Below are positions 9,111 to 17,810 of a stretch of 64,000 nt of DNA, one piece after another. The notes beneath the pieces are model-generated. The model saw nothing but the letters and a program-made list of their open reading frames with translations. It searched no databases and had not been told where the DNA came from. Numbering within the stretch: position 1 is the first letter of the stretch; every line of letters begins with the position of its first letter. The position numbers and the translations under genes are program-made. Source of the DNA: Sphingobium soli (GTDB lineage Bacteria; Pseudomonadota; Alphaproteobacteria; Sphingomonadales; Sphingomonadaceae); NCBI RefSeq assembly GCF_020782245.1, contig NZ_JAJGNP010000001.1, forward strand, positions 478,433-542,432, read 5' to 3'.

Positions 9111-10352
9111 ATGAAGATATTCGAGCGCGTTCTCAAACGGTTGGTCACGCGTGGGCAACTGACGGTTCATTATGCCAAGGGCGGCAGCTTCACTGCGGGG
9201 CGTGCCGACCCGGAATTCCCCAACCTGGCCCTGCGCTTTCACGATAGCCGTGTCCCCTTCGACATCGTCAAAGATCCGCGCCTGGGCATGGCCGAGGCCT
9301 GGATCGATGGCCGTGTCGGGATAGAAGGCGGCGGCATCATGGAGTTCATATCCATGATCCGCGCCAATAACCCATGGGAAGCCGGGCGATCGATCGACGC
9401 GAAAAGCCGGATCAGCCGCAGCTTTAAGACCGTGCGGCAAAAACTGTGGCGCGCCAATCATAAATCGCGGTCAAAGGCGAATGTCGCCCATCATTATGAC
9501 CTGTCCGGCGCGCTCTACGCGCTGTTTCTCGACCGCGACCGGCAATATAGCTGCGCCTATTTTCCCGATGCCGACAACGAAACCGGGATCAGCCTGGAAC
9601 AGGCGCAGGAGGACAAGAAGGCGCATATTGCAGCAAAGCTGCACCTCAAACCCGGGATGAAAGTGCTCGACATCGGTTGCGGCTGGGGCGGCATGGCGCT
9701 CTATCTGCATCGCACCTGCGGCGTGGACGTGACGGGCATCACCCTGTCGGAGGAGCAGCTCAAGGTCGCGCGTCAGCGAGCGCAGGATGCGGGCGTCGCC
9801 GATCATGTCCGCTTCGAATTGATCGACTATCGCGACATGACCGGCCCGTTCGACCGCATCGTGTCCGTCGGCATGTTCGAGCATGTCGGCACCGCGCATT
9901 TCCGCACCTTTTATAACAAATGCCGGGAGTTGCTCGCGCCCGACGGCGTCATGCTGATCCACACGATCGGGCGGGTCGATGGACCCGGCATCACTGATGC
10001 ATTCACGCAGAAATATATCTTCCCCGGCGGCTATATCCCCGCCTTGTCGGAAATGATCCAGGGCAGCGAAGGCACCCGGCTGATGGTGACGGATGTGGAG
10101 GTGCTGCGGATGCATTACGGCCTTACCATCCGCGAATGGTACAAGCGCACCATGGCGCACAAGGCGGACATCGTCGCACTGTATGACGAACGCTTCTTTC
10201 GCCTGTGGACTTTCTATCTGGCCGGCGCGGCGACCGTGTTCGAACATGGCGGCATGGTCAATTATCAGGTCCAATATGTCCGCGACCGCCGCGCGCTGCC
10301 GATCACGCGCGGTTATATGCAGGAGGCCGAAAGCGCCCTGCGCGGACGCTGA
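9111..10352 (+). CDS. cfa: cyclopropane-fatty-acyl-phospholipid synthase
   Basis: The product is 413 residues. The SAM-binding motif is LDIGCGWGG at about 186-194. Further family blocks are NVAHHYDLSGALY, RQYSCAYF, VGMFEHVGTAHF and FPGGYIPALSEM, the usual landmarks of CFA/mycolic acid methyltransferases. The enzyme adds a methylene from SAM to cis double bonds of membrane phospholipid acyl chains, often in stationary phase or acid stress. It starts 32 bp after the molybdopterin gene, so co-transcription is possible. Whether the substrate is a standard unsaturated lipid cannot be told here. Confidence 0.92.
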   Translation: MKIFERVLKRLVTRGQLTVHYAKGGSFTAGRADPEFPNLALRFHDSRVPFDIVKDPRLGMAEAWIDGRVGIEGGGIMEFISMIRANNPWEAGRSIDAKSRISRSFKTVRQKLWRANHKSRSKANVAHHYDLSGALYALFLDRDRQYSCAYFPDADNETGISLEQAQEDKKAHIAAKLHLKPGMKVLDIGCGWGGMALYLHRTCGVDVTGITLSEEQLKVARQRAQDAGVADHVRFELIDYRDMTGPFDRIVSVGMFEHVGTAHFRTFYNKCRELLAPDGVMLIHTIGRVDGPGITDAFTQKYIFPGGYIPALSEMIQGSEGTRLMVTDVEVLRMHYGLTIREWYKRTMAHKADIVALYDERFFRLWTFYLAGAATVFEHGGMVNYQVQYVRDRRALPITRGYMQEAESALRGR

Positions 10353-10452
10353 ACCTTCGCTGACAGCATTATTCCCGCTCGGTTCAGTTGGCGTTCGCCA
10401 AGGTGCCTCTCATGGCTCGCCCCGACAGGCGACCGGAGAGAGGAGAGACTAT

Positions 10453-10746
10453 ATGACCCTGATCTGGAAAGCGGCCGCAGCATTCAGCCTTGCCGTCGCT
10501 GGCGTGGGTGCGGCTGCAACGCCCGCGCAGGCACAATATCACAATGCAGGCTGGCGCGACGGGCGCGATCATCGCTGGGATAATCGGCGTTGGAGCGACC
10601 GTCGGCATTGGCGCGGTAACCGCCGCGACTGGCGGCGCCATGGCGGATATTATCGGTCCCATTATCGCTATCGCCCGCGCTGCTGGACGCAATGGCGTTA
10701 TGATCGCTGGCGGCACCGCGACGTAAGGGTGCGCATCTGTCGCTGA
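10453..10746 (+). CDS. small secreted Arg/Trp/His-rich protein
   Basis: The product is 97 residues. A signal peptide (MTLIWKAAAAFSLAVAGVGA, cut near AQA) is followed by a mature part made almost wholly of Arg, Trp, His, Asp and Tyr in RDHRWDNRRWSDRR-type stretches. Two late cysteines (PRCWTQW and VRICR) could form a disulfide. GGAGAG lies just upstream of the ATG. Such basic, aromatic secreted proteins are common in sphingomonads but have no known role; binding to polyanions at the cell surface is a guess. Confidence 0.65.
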   Translation: MTLIWKAAAAFSLAVAGVGAAATPAQAQYHNAGWRDGRDHRWDNRRWSDRRHWRGNRRDWRRHGGYYRSHYRYRPRCWTQWRYDRWRHRDVRVRICR

Positions 10747-10811
10747 TCCGATAAGGCTGCGCCGCGCCCTGCCCGGTTGATCGAACGGACCGGTTGCGGC
10801 ATGGCTGGGGC

Positions 10812-11234
10812 ATGAGCGATCCCATGCCCGTCATCCAGAGCCTGCTAGCGGGCCTGCCGATCCTGTTGCTGCATCTGGGCAGCGCGACCCTGGTGTGGCT
10901 GGCCGCGCTTGCCTTATATCTGTGGATCACGCCGCATGACGAATTCGCGCTGATCCGCGCCGGCAATGAATCGGCTGCCATTTCATTAGGCGGCGCGGCG
11001 ATTGGCCTTGCCGTGCCGCTGGGTTTCTGCCTGGCCGGATCGGTCAATGTCTGGGACGTAATAATCTGGGGCAGTGTGACGCTGGTTCTGCAACTGATCG
11101 CCTTTCGCCTCGTCGACTTTCTCATCGGCACCCTATCCGCTCGGATCGAGGCGAATGAGCGGTCGGCGGCGATCTTCCTGGCGATGATGAAGGCGGCGGT
11201 GGCCTGTCTGACCGCTGCTGCGGTGGCGGGCTAA
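10812..11234 (+). CDS. DUF350 family inner-membrane protein
   Basis: The product is 140 residues with four predicted membrane helices and the DUF350 pattern: ITPHDEFALIRAGNESAAIS after the first helices and a second repeat-like ARIEANERSAAIFLAMM near the end. The internal duplication of an N-E-S/R-S-A-A-I element is typical. The ATG at 10812 fits better than an upstream TTG. The function of DUF350 is unknown. The stop is 6 bp before the serine protease gene, so the two are probably one transcription unit. Confidence 0.8.
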   Translation: MSDPMPVIQSLLAGLPILLLHLGSATLVWLAALALYLWITPHDEFALIRAGNESAAISLGGAAIGLAVPLGFCLAGSVNVWDVIIWGSVTLVLQLIAFRLVDFLIGTLSARIEANERSAAIFLAMMKAAVACLTAAAVAG

Positions 11235-11240
11235 GGGCGC

Positions 11241-12080
11241 ATGGCGGGCAAGCAGGGTTGTGGCTGCCTGCCCTTTGCTCTGGGTGCGGTGCTTCTGATC
11301 GTGGCCTGGGGCGCGCAGCAATCCGTCATCCCGCCACTCCAAGTCGAGCAATTCGATCCGCGCAGCCCGCGCCGGCCCATGCCGCAATGGGGCGACGAAC
11401 AGTTTGTGATCGAGGATCGCCCTGGCGGACCCGCCGATTCCATGGGCACCGCCTTTGCGGTCGATCGGGATGGCGCGTGGTTGACCGCCGAGCATGTTAC
11501 CCATGGCTGCACCCGCGTCGGACTGGAGGATGGCCGCTTCGCCCGGCCCGTCGCTCGGGTGCTGGAAAGCCGGGAGGGCGATGCGGCCGTGGTGCAGGCC
11601 AATCTCACCAGCCCCGACGCGCTCCCCCTGTCCGATCATGTGCCGCAGCCGGGGACTCCGGGCTATCATATGGGCTTTCCGGCCGGCGAACCTACCCTGG
11701 TCGTATCGGAACTGATCGGATCGGCCAGCGCCCGGCGCGGCCTTAGCGAAACCGCGCAGCCGATCCTCGCCTGGGCCGAACGCACTCGCCTGCCCGCTGG
11801 TGATGGCACGCTTTCGGGCATCAGCGGCGGCCCTGTCCTGTCCGAAGATGGCCATGTCATCGGCGTCAACAGCGCCGCCACCGATCGGCGCGGCCGGATA
11901 TTGACGACAGCCCCCGATGCAGTCGTCCGGCTCGCTGTCGCCAGTCGGCTGCTCGACGAACGGCCCGTCGCCTATCCGATCGAGAATGTCGCCGACGCCA
12001 GCCGTCGTTTTGTCGCCTGGCTGGATCAGGGCGTCATCCGCCGCATCTTCTGCAATGTGGACGCGCCGGCGGGCGGTTGA
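11241..12080 (+). CDS. membrane-anchored trypsin-like serine protease
   Basis: The product is 279 residues with one N-terminal hydrophobic segment (about 8-26), so it is anchored or exported. The catalytic triad is visible: His85 in TAEHVTHG, Asp114 in EGDAAVV and Ser195 in GISGGPV. There is no PDZ domain, unlike DegP/DegS. The fold is therefore an S1/S1C protease domain alone, probably acting in the periplasm. It lies 6 bp after the DUF350 gene, which suggests a shared job, perhaps DUF350 as partner or substrate (inference). The start follows a weak ribosome binding site. Confidence 0.8.
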   Translation: MAGKQGCGCLPFALGAVLLIVAWGAQQSVIPPLQVEQFDPRSPRRPMPQWGDEQFVIEDRPGGPADSMGTAFAVDRDGAWLTAEHVTHGCTRVGLEDGRFARPVARVLESREGDAAVVQANLTSPDALPLSDHVPQPGTPGYHMGFPAGEPTLVVSELIGSASARRGLSETAQPILAWAERTRLPAGDGTLSGISGGPVLSEDGHVIGVNSAATDRRGRILTTAPDAVVRLAVASRLLDERPVAYPIENVADASRRFVAWLDQGVIRRIFCNVDAPAGG

Positions 12081-12133
12081 CGAGCGCGCAGGCCAGGCGC
12101 TAGGCGCTGCGCAACTTTGCAAGGATTTCCATC

Positions 12134-12412
12134 ATGAGCGATACGCCCCCCGATCATCTGTCCACCAATCCCAAGAGCCCCCATTTCGACATGCATGTGC
12201 TCCAGCGCGGCATCGGCATCCGCTTCAAGGGCCGTGAGCGCAAGGATGTTGAGGAATATTGCATGTCGGAAGGCTGGATCCGTGTCGCCGCCGGCAAGAC
12301 CCGCGATCGTCACGGCAATCCGCTGACGATCAAGCTGAATGGCGAGGTCGAGGCCTGGTTCGAAAATCCGGCCGAGGGCGCTGCCGACGAAAAGGCATCG
12401 GACGGCGAATGA
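12134..12412 (+). CDS. DUF3297 family protein
   Basis: The product is 92 residues. The core HFDMHVLQRGIGIRFKGRER, a middle block ending GWIRV, and GNPLTIKLNGEVEAWFE are the signature of DUF3297, a short soluble family without assigned function, widespread in Proteobacteria. The C-terminal tail is acidic. The ATG is preceded by a weak purine stretch. A strong terminator follows the stop at once, so this gene ends the transcription unit. Confidence 0.85.
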   Translation: MSDTPPDHLSTNPKSPHFDMHVLQRGIGIRFKGRERKDVEEYCMSEGWIRVAAGKTRDRHGNPLTIKLNGEVEAWFENPAEGAADEKASDGE

Positions 12413-12416
12413 GGGC

Positions 12417-12446
12417 AAAGGGGCGCCGCGATCAGGCGCCCCTTTT
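12417..12446. terminator. terminator after DUF3297
   Basis: A stem of AAGGGGCGCC with GGCGCCCCTT encloses a 7-nt loop and runs into TTTTTGC. It can also serve the convergent CHAP gene that ends at 12452, since an A-run precedes the stem. Confidence 0.85.
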
Positions 12447-12451
12447 TGCGA

Positions 12452-13168
12452 TCAGTTCACCATCGTCTCGCGCTTCACGTCCGCGATGATGGCGCTCAGA
12501 CTCCGCTCTACCGGCGTATTGTCGGCAAATTGCAGGATCGCCGGATCAGTGCGCAGATGTGGCGCACGACCGCGCCGTTCCGCCTTGGCTTCGACTATAG
12601 CCTGCGCAGTCCGGACCGCGCGGACAGGGGCTCCTTTGCGATCCCAGCGATCGGCGTCCACCCTGGCGAAGCGGATGCTTGCGCCCAACGCAGGATCAGG
12701 CGTGAAATCGTGCAGCTTGGCCTTGGACGGATAGATGAAACCGAAGGTCGGATTGGCGCGCGCGCCCATTTGCCCGGTTGGGCTGTGCCATACCCGGACC
12801 TGGCTCCAGTCCCCTTGGTCCGAAACGTCGATCGCCAGCACATCCTCCTCGATCGCGCCGGGCACGGACCAGTTGGCATGGCGAATGAGGATTCGGCGAT
12901 CGTCCAGCACGCGGCTTACCACCGCGACATGCCCCAGCGCCATTGGGCCGAACGCCCGGAACGCCAGCACCGCGCCCTTTTTAGGCGCATGCCCGCGCTT
13001 GAACCGGCCATCGGCCTGATCCCACCAGTTGAGCGCATCGCCATAAAGATCGACGCCCGATACCGTGCGCGCATAGGGCACGCATTGCAGCACCGACGCA
13101 CCCCATGCTTGCGCGCCCGTCATCCCGGACAGCAACAGCGCGGCTGTCCAGACCATCTTTCGAATCAT
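12452..13168 (-). CDS. exported CHAP-domain protein (long paralogue)
   Basis: The product is 238 residues with a signal peptide (to about residue 24). The CHAP cysteine-peptidase/amidase landmarks are Cys29 in VLQCVPYAR, a NWW block at 47-49 and His80 in LGHVAVV, followed by HANWS. The family cleaves peptidoglycan or glutathionyl-spermidine bonds; here wall hydrolysis in the periplasm is most likely. A basic C-terminal extension of about 90 residues (AQAIVEAKAERRGR region) is absent from the shorter paralogue directly upstream. The two genes are tandem on the same strand. Confidence 0.85.
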   Translation of the reverse strand: MIRKMVWTAALLLSGMTGAQAWGASVLQCVPYARTVSGVDLYGDALNWWDQADGRFKRGHAPKKGAVLAFRAFGPMALGHVAVVSRVLDDRRILIRHANWSVPGAIEEDVLAIDVSDQGDWSQVRVWHSPTGQMGARANPTFGFIYPSKAKLHDFTPDPALGASIRFARVDADRWDRKGAPVRAVRTAQAIVEAKAERRGRAPHLRTDPAILQFADNTPVERSLSAIIADVKRETMVN

Positions 13169-13245
13169 TTGCGATCCCGAAACGTCTAGAATCGCCCCAC
13201 CGGGATCGACCCTATGCGCGCGTCGGTTGGCAAAAGGTTAAGGGC

Positions 13246-13776
13246 TCAGAAAGCAGAGCGGACCGCCGCGCCACCGGTCGTATCAGCCGACGCGATCTGC
13301 ACCGGCTGGTCGATCGTCGCAGGCGCTTGAGCGTAGATGAAGCCGCGCGCCGGGTTGGAGCGCGTGCCAAGGCCGCCGATCGGGCCATACCAGACGCGCA
13401 CGTCGGTCCAGTCATTATTGGGCGACACGTCGATGGCGCGCACATCGCGTTCGATGCCGCCGCGATAGGACCAGTTGGCATGGGTCAGCAACACTTCTCG
13501 ATCCCCGACCACTTTGCTGACCATTGCGACATGGCCGACCGGCATCGAACGGCTGGAAGAAAAGGCCAGCACGGCGCCGACGCGCGGTTCGTGCCCACGG
13601 GCGTAGCGGCCTTCGGCCTGGCCCCACCAGGTATTGGCGTTGCCATGAATGTCGATACCGGAAACCTGGCGGGCGAAGGGCGCGCATTGCAGCGTGCCAG
13701 CAGCGGCAGGGACGGAAGCCAATGTCGAAAGCGCAAGAATAGACGCCGCGAAAAACGCGCGAAAACCAGCCAACAT
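13246..13776 (-). CDS. exported CHAP-domain protein (short paralogue)
   Basis: The product is 176 residues. A signal peptide ends near AAAG, and the CHAP core has Cys31 in TLQCAPFAR and His82 in VGHVAMV, then HANWS. It aligns along its whole core with the neighbouring longer protein (ARxVSGxDxxGxAxxWW, RGHxPxxGAVLAF, FIY), so the pair arose by tandem duplication. It is likely a periplasmic peptidoglycan amidase/endopeptidase (inference from the family). It lies 77 bp upstream of the long paralogue and 108 bp after recF on the same strand. Confidence 0.85.
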   Translation of the reverse strand: MLAGFRAFFAASILALSTLASVPAAAGTLQCAPFARQVSGIDIHGNANTWWGQAEGRYARGHEPRVGAVLAFSSSRSMPVGHVAMVSKVVGDREVLLTHANWSYRGGIERDVRAIDVSPNNDWTDVRVWYGPIGGLGTRSNPARGFIYAQAPATIDQPVQIASADTTGGAAVRSAF

Positions 13777-13884
13777 GTGATTGCGACCCCGACTTTTTGC
13801 TTAGGCTTGAACCCCGATGGCCGCTTTAGGGCAGACGCCGCCGAGCTTGAAAAGTCGCTGGCGACGAATCGTTTTGTCGATGCG

Positions 13885-14958
13885 TTATGTTGTGGAACGA
13901 AAGACATGACCGGCTGTTACGGTCAGTCGCGTTGCGGCCGTCAAGTCGCTGAACAGGCTTGGCTCCGTGCCCGTCATCCATATCTGCCCACCGGTTTCCG
14001 CCAGCCGGTCGAACAGCGCCGCGCGACGGAGCGGATCGAGATGCGCCGCCACTTCGTCAAGCAACAGCACCGGGGGCTGTCCGCGTTCGTCGGCGACCAA
14101 AGCGGCATGGGCGAGCAGAATCGACAGGAGCAGCGCCTTTTGCTCCCCAGTCGAACACAACGCCGCCGCCTGCCCCTTGGCCACATGCGTCACGGCCAGG
14201 TCGTGGCGATGCGGCCCGGACAGGCTGCGCCCGGCGGCTGCGTCGCGGCGCCGCTGTCGCGCCAGGCGCATCGCCAGCGGCTCCTCTCCTTGCGGCTCCG
14301 CCTCCTCGATGGCGATCATCGGCCGCGCAAAGGGTGCGTCCGGCTGCCGCGCCAATATATTATTGAGGCGCACGACAAGGTCCGCCCGCGCCGCGCTCAG
14401 GGCCAGACCATGGTCGTCCATCTGCGCCTCCAACGCGGACAGCCAGGCCGGATCGGCCGTGCGCAAATCGCCGAGCAACCGGTTGCGCGCGCGCATTGCC
14501 GCGTCGTAGCGCGCGCTATGCGCGGCATGGCCTGGATGCAGCGCAAGTGTCAGCCGGTCGAGAAAGCGCCGCCTTCCGCCCGGACTGTCCAGGAACAGCC
14601 GGTCCATTGCCGGTGTCAGCCATGTGATCGCGAGATGATCGGCCAGCGCATTGGCGGACGACCCGACGCCGCCGATCCGCACCTGCCGGCGTTCCGGCGC
14701 GCTTGCCGCGACGCCAGTGCCCAGCACGACCCCATCGACTTCCGCAGCGATGCCAAAGCCCCCCGCCCCCTCCTGCCGCGCCATCGCGCCCAGCGCCGCG
14801 CCGCGCAGGCCCCGGCCAGGCGCCAACATCGACACGGCTTCCAATATGTTGGTCTTGCCCGCGCCATTGTCGCCGGTCAGCAGCACGAAGGCGTGATCGG
14901 GCAGGATCAGCGCGTCCGCATGATTGCGAAAGTCGCTCAGGGTCAGGCGGCCGATCAT
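13885..14958 (-). CDS. recF: DNA replication and repair protein RecF
   Basis: The product is 357 residues. Walker A is [10 protein letters not shown] (about 28-37), the ABC signature is [10 protein letters not shown] and Walker B is [12 protein letters not shown]. An [12 protein letters not shown] segment and GGRRRFLDR are typical RecF blocks. RecF is an SMC-like ATPase that helps load RecA at single-strand gaps with RecO and RecR. Here it is separated from dnaN and has CHAP genes downstream, a usual scattering for alphaproteobacteria. Confidence 0.95.
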   Translation of the reverse strand: MIGRLTLSDFRNHADALILPDHAFVLLTGDNGAGKTNILEAVSMLAPGRGLRGAALGAMARQEGAGGFGIAAEVDGVVLGTGVAASAPERRQVRIGGVGSSANALADHLAITWLTPAMDRLFLDSPGGRRRFLDRLTLALHPGHAAHSARYDAAMRARNRLLGDLRTADPAWLSALEAQMDDHGLALSAARADLVVRLNNILARQPDAPFARPMIAIEEAEPQGEEPLAMRLARQRRRDAAAGRSLSGPHRHDLAVTHVAKGQAAALCSTGEQKALLLSILLAHAALVADERGQPPVLLLDEVAAHLDPLRRAALFDRLAETGGQIWMTGTEPSLFSDLTAATRLTVTAGHVFRSTT

Positions 14959-15003
14959 CGCGTCGCTGTAGCGAGGACTGGAGTAGGAAGGAAGCGCGCT
15001 TCG

Positions 15004-15519
15004 TCAGCAGCGCTTGCGCGTCACTGCCGTCCCATCAGTGACGATGGTGAGCCGCGCGCCATCGGCCGATGGCCTAAAACTAAGGGTGCGCGTCCAGCTT
15101 TCGCCCTCACCTGTAAAGGCGGCCTGCACCTGAAGCCTGCCATCGGCCTGCTGGTTGACCGACTGCACGACGCCAACGCTTTCATGGAAAATAAGCTGGT
15201 CCGGCTCGACCGTCAGTTCCATCGCATCCGACCGGTCGCCGCAGCGGGCCTGCGTGCCCGCCCAGCGCCCCTGAACGCTGGCGGGGATCGGCCCCGCCGA
15301 TGACGCGGTCGGTTCAGGCGTTTCGATGGTGGGGGCTGGCTCGACGGGGACGATCGCGTTGGCGGGCGGGGCGGGCTCATCCGTGTGGGGCAGGGCCTGG
15401 TCCATGATATTGGTCACCACCCCGGGTTGCCCGGCCTCATTGCCATTCTGCTGCCCACAGGCGCCCAGAAGGATAATCGGCATCAGGACGACGGGCAGGG
15501 GGAGCGATGTCACGCGCAT
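15004..15519 (-). CDS. lipoprotein with Pro/Glu/Thr-rich linker
   Basis: The product is 171 residues with a lipoprotein signal ending LLGAC (Cys21). A disordered linker rich in Pro, Glu and Ala (about 40-80) precedes a globular C-terminal domain with three cysteines (ARCGDRS and a terminal KRC). The domain contains GRWAGTQARCGDRSDAMEL and LIFHESVG, and looks like a small beta-barrel. Lipocalin-like folds are possible, but I do not recognise the family. The stop is 45 bp upstream of recF on the same strand. Confidence 0.65.
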   Translation of the reverse strand: MRVTSLPLPVVLMPIILLGACGQQNGNEAGQPGVVTNIMDQALPHTDEPAPPANAIVPVEPAPTIETPEPTASSAGPIPASVQGRWAGTQARCGDRSDAMELTVEPDQLIFHESVGVVQSVNQQADGRLQVQAAFTGEGESWTRTLSFRPSADGARLTIVTDGTAVTRKRC

Positions 15520-15841
15520 GGACGAAATAACCCGGATCGCCTGCGCCTTGTTCCCGCGCCAGTCGGCGGGAACAGTTGTCGGGAAGCAGGCCCGTTACCT
15601 GCCTTCCATTCCGGCAAATCAGCAACCATGTCCCGCCCGACGGGCATTCTTGCGGAATTTTTGCGTGGCCGATCTCGTTTCTTGCCCGGACAGCTTGCGC
15701 TCGGCCCAAATCGCGACCATCACCAAAGCGCGATGCGATGACGCTGCGGACGGCCGGTTTTTCTGCGTGCACAATCCCAAGACCTGTCGTCCTGCTGCGG
15801 GAACCGCGTCCCTGAAACCGAGCCCAAATTGAACGAGGAAT
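15520..15841. other. non-coding divergent region with a hairpin
   Basis: This stretch of 322 bp lies between the minus-strand lipoprotein and the plus-strand peroxiredoxin and has no convincing gene. A perfect 9-bp inverted repeat (TGTTCCCGC, 15549-15557, with 15566-15574, 8-nt spacer) is the only clear structure. It may be an operator or an attenuator-like hairpin for the lipoprotein gene. Confidence 0.45.
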
Positions 15842-16381
15842 ATGTCGATGAAGCGCCTGTCCCTGATGCTCGCTGCCACAGCCGCTTTGCTTCCTGCTGG
15901 AAACGCCATGGCGGCGCTTGCAGTGGGTGCGAAAGCGCCGGACTTCACGACCCGCGGCGCGCTCGCTGGCAAGACCTTTACGCTGACCCTGTCGCATCAG
16001 CTTAAGCGTGGGCCGGTGGTGCTCTATTTCTTCCCCAAGGCCTTCACCCCCGGCTGCTCGGCCGAAGCGCGCGAATTCGCCGAGAATATCGACAAGTTCA
16101 AGGCGGCGGGCGCCACTGTCATCGGCATGTCGGCCGATCCGGTCGACGATCTTGTGTCCTTTTCGACCAAGGAATGCGCGGGCAAGTTCCCGGTCGCATC
16201 GGCCGGATCGACCATCATTTCCGGCTATGATGTTGGCCTCAAGATGCGGCCGGGCATGACCGACCGGACCTCCTACGTCATTGCTCCTTCAGGGCGGATC
16301 GCGTTCGTTCATAGCGAAATGAACTATGCAAATCATGTGAAGAGCACGCTGGAGGCCGTCCAGTCCATGCAGGCCAAATAA
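15842..16381 (+). CDS. exported peroxiredoxin, BCP/AhpC-TSA type
   Basis: The product is 179 residues. A signal peptide (to about NAMA, residue 24) directs a thioredoxin-fold peroxidase to the periplasm. The peroxidatic cysteine is Cys72 in FTPGCSAEA, and Cys112 in TKECAGKF could be the resolving cysteine. PGCSAEA differs by one residue from the PGCTxEA of BCP-type enzymes. It should reduce hydrogen peroxide or lipid peroxides using an unknown thiol donor. Most BCP proteins are cytoplasmic, so the leader is the unusual part. Confidence 0.85.
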   Translation: MSMKRLSLMLAATAALLPAGNAMAALAVGAKAPDFTTRGALAGKTFTLTLSHQLKRGPVVLYFFPKAFTPGCSAEAREFAENIDKFKAAGATVIGMSADPVDDLVSFSTKECAGKFPVASAGSTIISGYDVGLKMRPGMTDRTSYVIAPSGRIAFVHSEMNYANHVKSTLEAVQSMQAK

Positions 16382-16396
16382 GGCGACCGCTGGCGT

Positions 16397-17158
16397 TCAT
16401 CCCTCCAGCTTGCTGAGGATGAAGGCCAGCAAAAATCCTGCGACGGCGATAAGCCCAGAAAATTCATGCGCCTCTTCGGTCGCTTCCGGGATCATCGTGT
16501 CGACCAGCATTGCCAGGATCGCGCCGGCCGCGACGGCCGTAGTCGCAGCGATGATGTCCGGGCTGGCGCCTGCCATGACGGCATAGCCAAGCGCCGCCGC
16601 CAGCCCTGACGCCATCGCGATCGCGCCCCACACGCCAAAGATATAGATTGCGCTGCGGCCTGCTTTCTTCATGCCCGCCGCACTCGACAGACCTTCGGGC
16701 ACATTGGACAGGAACACCGCCGCCACCGTCACCAGGCTGACGCCTGACCCTTCCAGCAAGCTGACGCCGATTACCACCGATTCGGGAATACCATCGAGCA
16801 AAGCCCCCACGGCAATCGACAGGCCCGATCCTTCCTGCGCTGTCGCCTGGCTCTGCTTCGGGTTCGAGCCGGACCGTTTGCGATGCTTTGCGCCCGCGCG
16901 CGATACCAGGATGTTCGCGCCCGTGTAGACCAGTGCACCGCCGAAAAAACCGATCGCGGTCGAATCGAATCCGCCGCGCCGATAGGCTTCATCCATCAAA
17001 TCAAAGGCGACCGCGGAAATCAGTACGCCTGACCCTGCGGCCATGATCGCAGCGATCAGCCTTTGTGGCAGGCGTGCGAAATAGGCGATCGCCGCCCCAA
17101 TCAGCAACGCCGATCCGCCGACGAGTCCCCAAAATCCCGCGATTGCGGCTCCGTCCAT
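16397..17158 (-). CDS. ZIP-family metal transporter homologue
   Basis: The product is 253 residues with about eight hydrophobic helices and a Ser/Gln/Lys-rich loop near residues 90-110. The ZIP signature positions are LLDGIPESVVIG and FLSNVPEGLSSA. The family normally has His before these NxPE/PEG motifs; here they are Asp and Ser. A late MIPEATEEAHEFSG supplies acidic residues. ZIP proteins carry zinc, iron or manganese into the cytoplasm, but the changed ligands make the substrate uncertain. The ATG at 17158 has AAGGAG upstream. Confidence 0.8.
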   Translation of the reverse strand: MDGAAIAGFWGLVGGSALLIGAAIAYFARLPQRLIAAIMAAGSGVLISAVAFDLMDEAYRRGGFDSTAIGFFGGALVYTGANILVSRAGAKHRKRSGSNPKQSQATAQEGSGLSIAVGALLDGIPESVVIGVSLLEGSGVSLVTVAAVFLSNVPEGLSSAAGMKKAGRSAIYIFGVWGAIAMASGLAAALGYAVMAGASPDIIAATTAVAAGAILAMLVDTMIPEATEEAHEFSGLIAVAGFLLAFILSKLEG

Positions 17159-17226
17159 GCAGGCAACTCCTTGAACCAACCTGATGCCAGGGGAAAGCGC
17201 AGGCGGGAGAGCCGGTTCCGGGCCGA

Positions 17227-17619
17227 TTATCGAGGGGTCAGGAAATCGCCGCCCTCGATTCGTTCCAAGGGTGTGACGTCGCGCGCATAGATATAGGTCC
17301 ATGCATCGACCTGCGCCCGGGGCCCGGCAACCGGGATCAAGGCGCGGCGATATTCCCAGGGCCGGGGAAAAGCGGGGCTGCATTCTTCATAGTCGTCCAG
17401 CCACGCAAGCGTGGATTGAGGATCGCCGAGCGCGTAGAGGTCGCCAACGACCTTGGCATTCCCGCCCGGCACCAGACCGGGATAGTCGCGGATCCGGTAC
17501 AAGGCGCCGGCGGTCGTAGCGGGGCCGATCAACCTCCCCTCACGACGCAAGCGATCCGCCACCGGTCCCGCATGATCTGAGCGCAGCGTGCCATAGACGA
17601 ACAGAAATGCAGCAGTCAC
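17227..17619 (-). CDS. gamma-glutamylcyclotransferase-like protein
   Basis: The product is 130 residues of the GGCT/AIG2 fold. The substrate loop is VYGTLR (8-13), and the acid expected to act as general base is Glu78 or Glu79 in LDDYEECSP. Such proteins act on gamma-glutamyl amines or peptides, releasing 5-oxoproline, but bacterial members are mostly uncharacterised. It is 68 bp upstream of the transporter gene on the same strand and may be co-transcribed. Confidence 0.8.
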   Translation of the reverse strand: MTAAFLFVYGTLRSDHAGPVADRLRREGRLIGPATTAGALYRIRDYPGLVPGGNAKVVGDLYALGDPQSTLAWLDDYEECSPAFPRPWEYRRALIPVAGPRAQVDAWTYIYARDVTPLERIEGGDFLTPR

Positions 17620-17738
17620 GGCATACGGTCGCGAAATTTACCAAGTCTTTGCATAAATCGCCAATGGCCAGCCACCTTTCCAACGAGACCAGCGCATGAC
17701 AGCGATGGAAATGGCGGTTTTGCGTTCATAACTGAAAT

Positions 17739-17754
17739 TGGCACGCCTTCTGCA
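17739..17754 (+). promoter_or_regulatory. sigma-54 (RpoN) type promoter
   Basis: TTGGCACG at 17738-17745, four bases, then CTGCA at 17750-17754 matches the consensus TGGCACG-N4-TTGCA with one mismatch. The invariant GG (17740-17741) and GC (17752-17753) are exactly 12 bp apart. Transcription would start near 17765, ahead of the 34-residue peptide gene and PspC. E. coli psp is also driven by sigma-54 with PspF, which supports the reading. Confidence 0.7.
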
Positions 17755-17771
17755 AATGAGTTCGACATCAA

Positions 17772-17788
17772 GGCCGGATGATCCGGCC
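17772..17788. repeat. 17-bp palindrome in the leader of the psp-like module
   Basis: GGCCGGAT, one G, ATCCGGCC is a perfect 8+1+8 palindrome just downstream of the predicted start point and 22 bp before the peptide's ATG. It could be an operator or an mRNA hairpin. Confidence 0.5.
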
Positions 17789-17810
17789 AGCCAAGCAGGG
17801 AGTTATTATC

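Noticed and set aside
15568..15602. EcfG-type general stress promoter (GGAAC, then CGTT)
   Set aside because: The spacer between GGAAC and CGTT is 19 nt, whereas 16-17 is expected, and no other supporting features exist.
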